Assembly: GCA_046727435.1 (NCBI GenBank)
Contig: JBKPCR010000372.1
Location: 1 to 11,859 of the forward strand
DNA length: 11,859 nt
Direction of reading: 5' to 3'
Source: CAVPRW01 sp046727435 [NCBI: bacterium]
Lineage (GTDB): Bacteria; Tectomicrobia; Entotheonellia; J063
Shown: piece after piece, positions 5,197 to 11,859 of the stretch
Numbering within the stretch: the stretch's first letter is position 1
Layout: every line of letters starts with the position of its first letter
Notes under the pieces: model-generated
Told to the model about the DNA's origin: nothing
The model's input: the letters and a program-made list of their open reading frames with translations, nothing else
The model's database searches: none
Position numbers and translations under genes: made by a program

Positions 5197-5625
5197 TCAA
5201 CTCTCACCCGACGGGTGTCGCTGCTTTTCTTCAGTCTGAATTGGTTCAATTCGACGACTTCCAGCGAATGAGGCGAGGCCCGCGTAGTCTTGGGACGAAC
5301 ACCAATTCATCGCACGCGCTTTCCAAGGAGGCGGGGTGGTCGCTCCCGATCGTGAAAGATCAACCCTCACAACACCTTTTTGATCTCCCCCAGGATTGCC
5401 CTTCACTTTTGCGAAGAAGTCGAGATAATGATTGATGTATAAGAGGTGGCGGTGGTCACGCAGCAGTGGACTGCAGCTCAACGCGTCAAACCTGGCAATT
5501 AAATAATCGCCGCTCTCCCCACCGATGGTTGATCTGATTTTTCTCTCCATCCACACCGAAACCACTTCTCGTCCCTTCCACATTCGACTTGACGACACGC
5601 CCTGTCCTGTGATCTGCTGCATCAT
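5197..5625 (-). CDS. Hypothetical protein, unrecognised (142 aa)
   Basis: I do not recognise this family. The start at 5625 is an ATG ATG pair behind CCGAAAGGAGGCATAACC, a very strong ribosome site, which is the main reason to believe it is translated. The product is soluble-looking. Residues about 20-90 look like a compact domain: WKGREVVSVWMERKIRST, then GDYLIARFDALSCSPLLRDH, then LLYINHYLDFFAKVKG. After about residue 100 the sequence becomes low in structure and rich in Ser, Thr, Pro and charged residues (ATTPPPWKARAMNW to the end), so the tail may be out of its original frame. It is divergent from the DUF3500 gene with a 174-base shared upstream region. Confidence 0.5.
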   Translation of the reverse strand: MMQQITGQGVSSSRMWKGREVVSVWMERKIRSTIGGESGDYLIARFDALSCSPLLRDHRHLLYINHYLDFFAKVKGNPGGDQKGVVRVDLSRSGATTPPPWKARAMNWCSSQDYAGLASFAGSRRIEPIQTEEKQRHPSGES

Positions 5626-5734
5626 GGTTATGCCTCCTTTCGGTGCCAGGTCTGGCGACCCAAGAGGGGACATCAGCGTCTGCCATACCGTTTGACGAGC
5701 CTTAGCTGTTGGCGATGAGGATATCTTGACCTCG

Positions 5735-5762
5735 CCGACATCCTACGAAAGCAGGGTGTCGG
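5735..5762 (+). promoter_or_regulatory. Hairpin in the leader of the DUF3500 gene
   Basis: CCGACATCCT (5735-5744) pairs with AGGGTGTCGG (5753-5762), ten pairs with one G-U wobble and an eight-base loop ACGAAAGC. A TTGACC at 5726-5731 could be a -35 box, which would place the hairpin at the promoter as an operator. A smaller dyad, TGGTC-CTAAC-GACCA, lies just before the ribosome site. Either could control the gene. Confidence 0.35.
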
Positions 5763-5799
5763 TTTGCAGTGGTCCTAACGACCAAGGAGGACGCCAGTC

Positions 5800-6987
5800 A
5801 TGACCACCTTGAAGCCTCGAAATCGACCCTCCACCCCCGCGAAATACCCGTTTACCCTGCCGGAGGGTCTGCAGCGACAGATGGCGCGTGCCCAAGCCAA
5901 CATGGCAGCACCGTTCACAGGCATCACCACCGACGGGCACGTCGTTCCCGGCCTGTATGCGCTGCGAAAGACCGGCATCTCCATGCAACCGATCATCGAC
6001 GCCGCTGACGCCTTCCTCGCGTCGCTGACGCCGGATGAACGGGCCATAGCCAGCTTCGAGGTGGACAGCGTCGAGTGGCGCAACTGGAGCAATATTCACC
6101 CCTACCTATGCCGCCATGGCATGTGCCTCGATGACCTGCCTGACGAGCAGAAGCACGCCGCTCTGGCCCTGGTCCGAGCCAGTTTAAGCGCCGCTGGGTA
6201 TGCGACCGCGCGCGATGTCATGAAACTCAATGAGCACATCCGGGAAATCACGGGGCGCGATGCGGAGTATAGCGAGTGGTATTACTGGATGAGTGTCTTT
6301 GGCACGCCGTCCGCTACAGCGCCCTGGGGCTGGCAGATCGATGGGCATCACCTCATCGTCAACTGCTTCGTCCTCGGCGATCAGCTCGTCATGACGCCCA
6401 CCTTCATGGGTTCCGAACCCGTCTCTGCCGAATTCGGTAAGTATGCCGGTACGCGCGTCTTTGGCGATGAAGAAGCCAAGGGCTTCGCCCTCATGCGCGC
6501 CCTCACGCCAGCGCAACAACGGCAGGCCAGAATCGGCATGGAGCTGCCCGGCGATGTCTTCACCAGCGGCTTCCGCGACAATACCGAAATCAAACCAGAA
6601 GGCATCTCCTACGGCGAGCTGTCGACCGACCAGCAAGGGCTCCTCGTCAGACTCATAGCGACATACGTCGGCCGTATCCGGCCTGGTCACGCCGAGATCC
6701 GACTGGAGGAAGTGAAGGAGCATTTACCGGACACCTCGTTCGCTTGGATCGGTCCCTGTGACGAGGTGAGTCCGTTCTATTACCGGATTTACAGCCCGGT
6801 GATCCTTATCGAGTTCGACCATCAATCGGGGATTGCCCTGGACAACGATGAGCCGTCTCGTCAGCACATTCATACCGTCGTGCGCACGCCCAACGGCAAC
6901 GATTATGGGAAGGATCTTCTGCGCCAGCATTATGAGCATTTCGACCATGCGCATCCGCACACCCCGCATCGGCTGGGCACACGCTAA
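5800..6987 (+). CDS. DUF3500 domain-containing protein
   Basis: The 395-residue product matches the DUF3500 family over nearly its full length. The clearest blocks are WSNIHPYLCRHGMCLDDL (96-113), SEWYYWMSVFGTPSATAPWG (158-177) followed by WQIDGHHLIVNC, then VMTPTFMGSEP (197-207), and near the end QHIHTVVRTPNGNDYGKDLL followed by RQHYEHFDH. The conserved GWQxDGHH and HIHxxxRTPxGNDYG motifs are rich in His and Asp and could hold a metal, but no activity is established. No signal peptide is visible, so it is probably cytoplasmic. The ATG at 5800 follows CCAAGGAGGACGCCAGTC. The intact, strongly coding frame contrasts with the broken genes before it. The ICL/PEP-mutase gene follows 165 bases later on the same strand. 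Family call is confident; function unknown. Confidence 0.9.
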   Translation: MTTLKPRNRPSTPAKYPFTLPEGLQRQMARAQANMAAPFTGITTDGHVVPGLYALRKTGISMQPIIDAADAFLASLTPDERAIASFEVDSVEWRNWSNIHPYLCRHGMCLDDLPDEQKHAALALVRASLSAAGYATARDVMKLNEHIREITGRDAEYSEWYYWMSVFGTPSATAPWGWQIDGHHLIVNCFVLGDQLVMTPTFMGSEPVSAEFGKYAGTRVFGDEEAKGFALMRALTPAQQRQARIGMELPGDVFTSGFRDNTEIKPEGISYGELSTDQQGLLVRLIATYVGRIRPGHAEIRLEEVKEHLPDTSFAWIGPCDEVSPFYYRIYSPVILIEFDHQSGIALDNDEPSRQHIHTVVRTPNGNDYGKDLLRQHYEHFDHAHPHTPHRLGTR

Positions 6988-7020
6988 GGTCTGATATCTC
7001 ACCAGCGGTGGCGGGGGCAT

Positions 7021-7107
7021 GGCTCACGATGGTGGGCGCCAGAGGCGGCGAAGGTGGGGCCCGACCTCTCACCGTTGGGTAAGGGGCCAAGGCGACCCTC
7101 GTGAGCC
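7021..7107 (+). promoter_or_regulatory. Leader closed by a 9-bp inverted repeat before the ICL/PEP-mutase gene
   Basis: GGCTCACGA (7021-7029) is exactly complementary to TCGTGAGCC (7099-7107), enclosing 69 bases with an inner AGAGG/CCTCT pair (7041-7045, 7065-7069). The structure sits between the DUF3500 stop and the next start. It could be a folded leader, a spaced operator pair, or a terminator for DUF3500 without a T-run. Confidence 0.35.
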
Positions 7108-7152
7108 TCTCGGTGCGTATGCACGTCAACCTGTGGGAGGAGACAGACCCCG

Positions 7153-8007
7153 ATGAAGACGACGACCAAACTACGGCAGCTCATCCACACGGGCCCGATG
7201 GTGGTGGCACCGTTCATTCTCAACGCCATGCATGCCAAGATCGCCGAAGCCGTCGGCTTTCCGGCCGTGTATATGACTGGCGCCGGCACGGCGGCCGAAC
7301 GGGGCTTTCCCGATGTCGGCCTGTTGACCATGAGCGAAATGGTCAGCAACGCCCACTATATCGCCGACGCGGTGCAGATTCCGGTCATCTGCGATGCCGA
7401 CACCGGCTACGGCAACCCCTTGAATGTGCAACGCACGGTGCGGGAGTATGAGAAGGCTGGCGTGGCCGCGATCCATCTCGAGGATCAAGTCTTCCCGAAG
7501 AAGTGTGGCTTCTTTGCCGGGAAACAGGTGATCCCACTGGAAGAGCACGTCCAGAAGATTCGGGCCGCGCTGGATGCCCGCATCGACCCCGAATTCGTGA
7601 TCATTGCCCGCTGCGATGCGTATGCAGTCACCGGCTGGGCGGACACCGTCCGGCGGTGCCAGGCCTACAGGGAGGCCGGTGCCGATCTGGTGTTTGTCGA
7701 TGGCATTAAGACCTTAGAGGATCTAACGCGCTATGCCACCGACTTGGCCAATGTGCCTCGCATGTACAACGGTGATCTGGCCCCCACCCAAGAGGTGGCG
7801 GCGCTGGGCTATCGGCTGATGATCTGCGGCAGCACCATTTGGTTGATCTACAAGCAGCTGCGCGAGGCCTTCGAGGAGTTGCAACACACGGGCCGGGTTA
7901 ACCCTAAGCGGTATGGGACGCGTTGGGATGTGGCGGGCCTGCTCGGCCTCGACCATGTCTACGAACTCGAGCGTCAGTATGGGGTGGTCGAGACGCCCAG
8001 CGCTTAA
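7153..8007 (+). CDS. Isocitrate lyase/PEP mutase superfamily C-C lyase
   Basis: The 284-residue product is a complete (beta/alpha)8 member of the isocitrate lyase/PEP phosphonomutase superfamily, cleaving or rearranging 2-oxoacid-type substrates with Mg2+. Visible landmarks are YMTGAGTAAERGFPD (40-54), VICDADTGYGNP (78-89) with Asp81/Asp83, AAIHLEDQVFPKKCGFFAGK (105-124) with Glu110 and Cys118 in the KKCG loop, and IARCDA (151-156). The cysteine loop argues for a C-C lyase (methylisocitrate lyase or 2,3-dimethylmalate lyase type, or an oxaloacetate hydrolase) rather than a phosphonomutase. The loop reads KKCGFFAGK rather than the KR/KKCGH of classical lyases, and IARCDA replaces the usual IARTDA, so substrate is open. 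GTGGGAGGAG precedes the ATG. No prpC or prpD neighbour is seen, weakening a methylcitrate-cycle role. Confidence 0.88.
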   Translation: MKTTTKLRQLIHTGPMVVAPFILNAMHAKIAEAVGFPAVYMTGAGTAAERGFPDVGLLTMSEMVSNAHYIADAVQIPVICDADTGYGNPLNVQRTVREYEKAGVAAIHLEDQVFPKKCGFFAGKQVIPLEEHVQKIRAALDARIDPEFVIIARCDAYAVTGWADTVRRCQAYREAGADLVFVDGIKTLEDLTRYATDLANVPRMYNGDLAPTQEVAALGYRLMICGSTIWLIYKQLREAFEELQHTGRVNPKRYGTRWDVAGLLGLDHVYELERQYGVVETPSA

Positions 8008-8013
8008 CGCAGA

Positions 8014-8029
8014 ACGACGCCGGCGTCGT
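8014..8029 (+). terminator. Palindromic hairpin just after the lyase gene
   Basis: ACGACGCC is followed directly by GGCGTCGT, a perfect 16-bp palindrome six bases past the stop codon. As RNA it makes a six-pair stem with a CCGG loop, then CCTTCGCTGTCTT. The T-run is poor, so termination is plausible but not shown. A second short repeat (GGCACC/GGTGCC) lies at 8058-8071. Confidence 0.35.
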
Positions 8030-8071
8030 CCTTCGCTGTCTTGCCTCGGGAGCGCCGGGCACCAAGGTGCC

Positions 8072-8387
8072 TAAGGCGTTTGATGGGATACCACAGAAGA
8101 GAGGCTCTCGTCTGCACTGCTGGATCGGTATCGCCACCCGTAGATGATTGAGCCGCTCATCAGCATCAAAGCAGGCGCAACGTGATGAGAAGACGCATTA
8201 TTCCGCCCGGTCGACCCTCAGAGATGAGATGGCGCGCAGTCCTCCGGCAACGATGAAGCATGTGTATCACACGCCTTCGCTGAAACAGCAGGTGAGGTGA
8301 GGCTTGACAGGCCCAGCGGGCGAGTCCTTCAGTATGACCCTCATAGGGACATACTCGGCAGGTTTCAAAGAATGCTGATGGCGTGCG
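8072..8387. other. Intergenic, nothing recognised
   Basis: No frame here has both a start and a ribosome site or a family motif; a minus-strand frame through 8166-8516 is open but featureless. The base composition falls towards AT at the end, where the promoter of the next gene lies. Confidence 0.4.
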
Positions 8388-8416
8388 TTGCCAATAACAT
8401 AATAATTCTTCATAAT
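8388..8416 (+). promoter_or_regulatory. Strong sigma70-like promoter for the exonuclease-WYL gene
   Basis: TTGCCA (8388-8393), a 17-base spacer and CATAAT (8411-8416) match five of six positions each with optimal spacing, in an AT-rich patch. The -10 box lies across a tandem duplication, ATAATTCTTC at 8402-8411 and again at 8412-8421. Transcription would start near 8423, leaving a leader of about 70-115 bases. Confidence 0.55.
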
Positions 8417-8538
8417 TCTTCGAGAAAGCATGGCCCGGAGCCTCATGCACCCCATACCACACGGTTGGGCCTAGCTCATGAACGGCGACCGCCGTGTTCC
8501 ATGTGAAGGGCCTCACTAAGGAACGGTCGAGAAGGTAT

Positions 8539-9378
8539 ATGTATCACGCCCAATCACGACTCACCGATCTCACCTTTCTGGCCTTCGATACCGAAACCAC
8601 CGGCCTGTTCCCAATTATGCATCGGCTGGTCGAAGTCGGCGCTATCCGCTTTGGACTGGACGGCCGGGAGCTTACCACCTTCCAAACGCTCATCAACCCT
8701 GAAATTCCCATTCCCCCAGACGTTCAGCAAGTTCATGGCATCACCGATCGCATGGTCCGCGGGAAACCGACTACCGAACACGTCCTCCCACAGTTCATCG
8801 AGTTTCTTGGTGAGTCTGATACCATCCTTTTGGCGCACAATGCTCTGTTTGACCTTGGCTTTCTGGCCATGGCCTCGACACGATTGGGAATGGCGTTTCC
8901 ACCGCATAAACTATTTGACACGCTGGATATGACACGCCGGCTCTATCCGACATGGCCGAGCCATAGTCTCGAGAATATAGCCGGCAGGTTGAAAGTTGCG
9001 GGAGGAGCTGAACACCGTGCCCTGCCCGATGCCCGGTTGGTCAAAGATATTTTTCTGGCGATGTTGAAAGATATACCCACCGTCAAAACCATCGCTGATG
9101 TGATGCGCGTATCACAGCCCCTCAGGTTCGCTGATGCCCCGGTCTGCACCATTGAGCCCCCGGTAGGGCTCGAGGCTCTGGCATTGGCAATGACCGAACG
9201 ATGCGCATTGACGATAGTGTACGAACACGGATGGGGACCGCCGAAACCACGCATGATTACGCCCCGTCTGATGCTGGAGGTCCAGGGGGTGGCATATGTG
9301 ATCGCGCACTGCCATCGGAGCCATGCGGAAAGGACCTTCCGGTTGGATCGCATCCGGGAGTGTTGGCTTCCCGAATAG
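8539..9378 (+). CDS. DnaQ-like 3'-5' exonuclease fused to a WYL domain
   Basis: Residues 10-180 form a DEDDh exonuclease of the DnaQ/PolC-epsilon type: Exo I LAFDTETTG with Asp17 and Glu19, Exo II LLAHNALFDLGFL with Asp105, and Exo III EHRALPDA with His159 and Asp164. All catalytic residues are present, so it should remove nucleotides 3'-5' from DNA or RNA using two metal ions. Residues about 208-277 (LEALALAMTERCALTIVYEH, then RMITPRLMLEVQGVAYVIAH, ending RTFRLDRIREC) match the WYL domain, a ligand- or nucleic-acid-sensing module of bacterial regulators and defence proteins. The start is uncertain: ATG 8539 follows GAGAAGG at short spacing and begins 10 residues before the domain; a GTG at 8494 would add 15 residues but lacks a ribosome site. 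A strong promoter lies upstream. A role in repair or defence is inference. Confidence 0.88.
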   Translation: MYHAQSRLTDLTFLAFDTETTGLFPIMHRLVEVGAIRFGLDGRELTTFQTLINPEIPIPPDVQQVHGITDRMVRGKPTTEHVLPQFIEFLGESDTILLAHNALFDLGFLAMASTRLGMAFPPHKLFDTLDMTRRLYPTWPSHSLENIAGRLKVAGGAEHRALPDARLVKDIFLAMLKDIPTVKTIADVMRVSQPLRFADAPVCTIEPPVGLEALALAMTERCALTIVYEHGWGPPKPRMITPRLMLEVQGVAYVIAHCHRSHAERTFRLDRIRECWLPE

Positions 9379-9578
9379 GGACTCGAGGCCCGCCCACCTT
9401 GGCCCCCAGGATCCCATGCCCTCGACCCTGGCTCGCCCTCTCTGTCACCGCTCCTTCAGGCAAGCCTCTTCCCGATTCGCGTTGACACCTCCTCTTCACC
9501 CCGGGACACTCAGCACCGCCGTCCGACGCCTGTGTAGATTGTACCTTCCTGATACCGTCATGCCCAGGAGGTCCGCTC
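9379..9578. other. Intergenic between exonuclease-WYL gene and small ORF
   Basis: C-rich non-coding DNA. TTGACA at 9482-9487 is a perfect -35 hexamer, but the hexamer 17 bases on (GACACT) is a poor -10. It could still be the promoter of the small ORF and oxidoreductase unit. Nothing else is recognised. Confidence 0.3.
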
Positions 9579-9680
9579 ATGCACGACGCTTCGACATCGT
9601 CGATGTTCCCTCTGGTCATGATACGCCTCTCGAGATCAGCCCGGTTGGTCATCAGGCGTCAACGCCTCATCCGTGTCTGA
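9579..9680 (+). CDS. Arginine-rich 33-aa ORF, possible leader peptide
   Basis: An ATG at 9579 stands seven bases after a perfect AGGAGG (9566-9571). It opens a 33-codon frame, MHDASTSSMFPLVMIRLSRS continuing ARLVIRRQRLIRV, that ends with TGA at 9678-9680, two bases before a GC-rich hairpin. Seven of the 33 residues are Arg, all in the second half. The frame differs from that of the oxidoreductase downstream. A short ORF with an ideal ribosome site followed by a stem, 137 bases ahead of an enzyme gene, is the layout of a regulatory leader peptide; it could equally be a small cationic protein or chance. A 6-bp dyad, ACATCG-T-CGATGT (9594-9606), lies within it. Confidence 0.35.
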   Translation: MHDASTSSMFPLVMIRLSRSARLVIRRQRLIRV

Positions 9681-9681
9681 C

Positions 9682-9699
9682 CCCTCCCGTCGGGGAGGG
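9682..9699 (+). promoter_or_regulatory. Hairpin following the small ORF
   Basis: CCCTCCC (9682-9688) pairs with GGGAGGG (9693-9699) around a GTCG loop: seven G-C-rich pairs, starting two bases after the small ORF's stop. No T-run follows. It could be a ribosome-responsive stem that affects the oxidoreductase gene at 9818. Confidence 0.4.
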
Positions 9700-9817
9700 A
9701 TCGCCGCCCATCGCCCGCGCGCAGCACCCCTTGGCGAGGTCTCTCCGGCCCCTGGCTGCGCGGGGGATCCGAACAACCGCTCCACGACACGATCATCACC
9801 CAGAGGAGGGGAACGCC

Positions 9818-11029
9818 ATGAAGTTCGTCGCGCTGTCTCTACCCGCCATTCCCGCCACGCCCAACGAGCGGCAGCAGCTCCGGCCGATCGGTCACCGGAC
9901 GGACCGGTGGCAGCAGATGATCGCGGAGAATGTGACACTCGCGCAGATGCTGGATGACTATGGCTGGGAAGCCTATACCTTCCCGCAGCACGAGCTCCAC
10001 ACCGAGGGGCATGAGATCGGCTTCTCCATGGCCCTGGGGATGCACCTGCTCGATCAGACCAAGCGCATCAAGGTCGGGCCGATCGGCTACGTGCTCCCGA
10101 CCTGGAGCCCCGTCCGCCTCGCGGTCGAAACGGCCTGGCTTGATCAGCTGAGCCAAGGCCGCACCATCGTCGGCTTCGCCCGGGGCTACCAGCATCGTTG
10201 GTTCAACCTGCACGGCCAAGTGCTCGGGGTACAAGTCGCCACCAGCACGGGGGACGCGCAGGATCAGACCAACCGGCGGGTCTTCGAAGAGGTCTACCGC
10301 ATCCTCAAGTTATGCTGGGGGGACGAGGCCTTTGCGTACGACGGCGAGTTCTACAAGATCCCCTACCCCGCCGACGGGTGCCCGTGGCCGGCCGTCGAGA
10401 TGACCAAAACGATGGGCGCGCCCGGGGAGATGGGCGACGACAACCTGCTGCACAAGGTCTCGGTCGTCCCCAAACCCTACCAGAAGCCCCACCCGAAGCT
10501 CTTTCAGGCGTTCTCGTTGAGTGAGGCCACGGCCCGGTGGTGCGCGCGGGAGGGCCTCACGCCCGTGATGCTCATCTCGCACCCAGAGTCCGCCCGCCGC
10601 AATGCGGAAGCCCACTTCGAGGCGGCGCACCAGGCCGGACGGAGGGATGTGAAGGCACCCGGCGATGACATGGGTGGCCTGCGGCAGATCTATCTCGCCA
10701 ATTCACGGGCGGAGGCGCTGGCGCTCGCGGATCAGGGCATCCCCGGCTATGGCTGGCGCACCTTCTGGGGCCACTACGGCTTCTATGAAGCCTTCCGCCT
10801 ACCGGGCCAGGAGGGTGACATCCCCTGGACGCTTGACGCGATGGAGCGAGCGCATTACCTGTACGCCGGGACGGTGGACGATATTAAACGGAAGCTTGAG
10901 GAGATGGTCAAGGCCTGTAATCCCACCTACCTCGTCTGGTGGATCGAGCAGGGCTTTCTGCCGTTGGCCGTCGTGCAGCGGCAGTTGGAGCTCTTCTCGG
11001 AGAAGATCATGCCGGAGTTCGTGGGGTAA
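9818..11029 (+). CDS. LLM class flavin-dependent oxidoreductase (luciferase-like)
   Basis: The 403-residue product is a complete bacterial-luciferase-like monooxygenase, a TIM barrel that uses reduced FMN or F420 to oxidise a small organic substrate in the cytoplasm. Typical features are LAQMLDDYGWEAYTFPQHEL (41-60), RIKVGPIGYVLPTWSPVRLA (83-102), LDQLSQGRTIVGFARGYQ (108-125), VFEEVYRILKLCW (155-167) and FYKIPYP (178-184). The start at 9818 follows CAGAGGAGGGGAACGCC; the frame is open upstream to 9323, but that part is non-coding and overlaps the previous gene. A second, broken luciferase-like gene follows, so the neighbourhood once held at least two such enzymes. The C-terminal part (ERAHYLYAGTVDDIKRKLEE) carries the usual substrate-domain helix. 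Cofactor and substrate cannot be told from sequence. Confidence 0.9.
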   Translation: MKFVALSLPAIPATPNERQQLRPIGHRTDRWQQMIAENVTLAQMLDDYGWEAYTFPQHELHTEGHEIGFSMALGMHLLDQTKRIKVGPIGYVLPTWSPVRLAVETAWLDQLSQGRTIVGFARGYQHRWFNLHGQVLGVQVATSTGDAQDQTNRRVFEEVYRILKLCWGDEAFAYDGEFYKIPYPADGCPWPAVEMTKTMGAPGEMGDDNLLHKVSVVPKPYQKPHPKLFQAFSLSEATARWCAREGLTPVMLISHPESARRNAEAHFEAAHQAGRRDVKAPGDDMGGLRQIYLANSRAEALALADQGIPGYGWRTFWGHYGFYEAFRLPGQEGDIPWTLDAMERAHYLYAGTVDDIKRKLEEMVKACNPTYLVWWIEQGFLPLAVVQRQLELFSEKIMPEFVG

Positions 11030-11423
11030 GCTGGCCATCGCCAGGAACAACCGTCGCCTGCCCCACGCCGGCGGCTGCCACGACCGTGCACGGCGACTGC
11101 CCCGTCACCGACCAGGACGGCGACCACACCTCTGTGGTCTGGCGGTGTAAGGGCCAGCCTGACAGTGACGGGGAGTTCCGTGGAGGGGTGGGACCGAGAA
11201 GTCCGTGGGGCTGAAGGGCCAGATGAGCTGCGCTGGCATCTCCATGGCGCCGACCGCTTTAGAGTGTTCCGTGTTGAAGGGCAGATGGGAGGTGCGCTGA
11301 GTGGCTACACCAGCAGCCGTCCGGGTCCACGATGATCCGCTGACATCTCTGGACTACGGCCATTGGCTTGACTCCTGAGCCGCGCCGTTGAGGGTTGTGG
11401 CCATCTCACGGCGGAGCTCCCGG
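11030..11423. other. Non-coding gap between two luciferase-like genes
   Basis: No credible gene. TGAAGGGCCAGATG near 11212 is loosely echoed by TTGAAGGGCAGATG near 11275, a weak direct repeat. A plus-strand reading through about 11080-11214 stays open but resembles nothing I know. The gap probably holds the eroded front of the second luciferase-like gene. Confidence 0.4.
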
Positions 11424-11690
11424 ATGGCTGCACTGATGCGTCGTGAACCGTACCTGGGGCGTGGCGCTGTACGCGCGACGCCGCGCCAGGATATGCCGGG
11501 GATGCTGCAGGCCGTGACTGAGGAGATGCTCGAGGCGCTCGTCGTGGCCGGCAACCCGGAGGAAGTCCACCGGCAGCTCGAGCCCTGGGCGGAGCTCTGT
11601 GACCTCGTGCTCCTCTATTGTCCCCCTTATTTGGAGCCGGCGGAGACGAAAGCCAATCACGAGGCCATGATCGCCGCCTTCGCAACGTAA
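11424..11690 (+). pseudogene. C-terminal remnant of a luciferase-like monooxygenase
   Basis: The last 55-65 codons read PGMLQAVTEEMLEALVVAGN followed by PEEVHRQLEPWAELCDLVLL and YCPPYLEPAETKANHEAM, ending in IAAFAT. This is the C-terminal block of LLM-family enzymes: 'V-x-x-x-h-h-D/E-x-h-x-h-x-G-x-P-E-E-h-x-x-R/Q-L', then the strand and 'P'-rich loop before the final helix. The barrel core is absent. An ATG at 11424 with GGAG upstream could allow translation of an 88-residue product, but residues before PGML look unrelated. It is not a copy of the end of the 9818-11029 enzyme: the two tails differ, so it belonged to a different subfamily. Confidence 0.6.
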
Positions 11691-11859
11691 GGGAGAGGCT
11701 GTGCTGGAGCATGAGTCCATGCGCCGGATCAGACCCGTGCTCGCGCCAAGAACGGGGGCACCAGGAAAGGACGGGCTTCACGGGGGAGGATCCTGCTGCG
11801 GCAAAGGTCTCCCACGCGATGCCCGATCCCGGGCCTCGCAGGGACACGCCGACAATCAT

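Noticed and set aside
5743-6723. Minus-strand frames opposite the DUF3500 gene
   Set aside because: Shadows of a clearly coding plus-strand gene.
9323-9817. Upstream extension of the oxidoreductase frame
   Set aside because: Overlaps the exonuclease-WYL gene, has no family similarity, and a strong ribosome site precedes the ATG at 9818.
11305-11859. Minus-strand frame at the window end
   Set aside because: Antisense to the luciferase-like remnant, Arg/Pro/Ser-rich, no recognisable motif.
11711-11859. Plus-strand frame open to the window edge (ATG at 11711)
   Set aside because: Poor ribosome spacing and no motif in the visible 49 codons; cannot be judged without the next sequence.
1-11859. 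CRISPR arrays, tRNA and rRNA genes
   Set aside because: No regularly spaced direct repeats, and no tRNA or rRNA signature was seen on reading either strand.

Overview
The window looks like an accessory, recombination-scarred stretch of a GC-rich bacterial chromosome. Most intact genes are GC-rich and start behind good Shine-Dalgarno sequences. The intact set (NIPSNAP, protoglobin, DUF3500, ICL/PEP-mutase family, luciferase-like oxidoreductase) suits a large-genome environmental bacterium. The taxon cannot be fixed from sequence alone; Tectomicrobia/Entotheonella-like or another uncultured soil or marine lineage is only a guess.

Layout. 1-1035: two minus-strand genes, a NIPSNAP-family protein (cut by the window edge) and a protoglobin-type haem protein, with a possible small plus-strand ORF beyond them (1161-1310). 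1315-1425: an AT-rich block with nested inverted repeats. 1426-2754: very GC-rich DNA with no recognisable protein but a striking density of hairpins and palindromes, including a run of five hairpins at 2449-2554. 2755-4507: a junkyard of cut genes: an FRG-domain protein with a short C-terminus, the N-terminal third of an IS110 transposase, an intact GNAT acetyltransferase followed by an integron attC-like site (its distal R box lost at the IS110 junction), and the front half of an alpha/beta hydrolase whose stop codon overlaps the GNAT start. 4762-4893: the last 43 codons of a SUMF1/FGE-type (C-type-lectin fold) gene, of the kind diversified by DGRs, followed by a strong inverted repeat. 5197-5625: an orphan minus-strand ORF.

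5800-11029 is the better-preserved metabolic part, all on the plus strand: DUF3500 protein, ICL/PEP-mutase-superfamily C-C lyase, a DnaQ-like 3'-5' exonuclease fused to a WYL domain, and a luciferase-like flavin oxidoreductase preceded by a 33-codon arginine-rich ORF and a hairpin that resemble a leader peptide with a regulatory stem. 11424-11690 is the C-terminal remnant of a second luciferase-like monooxygenase.

The intact enzymes do not form one obvious pathway. The oxidoreductase, lyase and DUF3500 genes could belong to a catabolic island, but each has its own long leader. The most interesting points are the attC-GNAT cassette relic, the hairpin-rich non-coding block, the small ORF plus hairpin before the oxidoreductase, the exonuclease-WYL fusion, and the DGR-like SUMF1 fossil.
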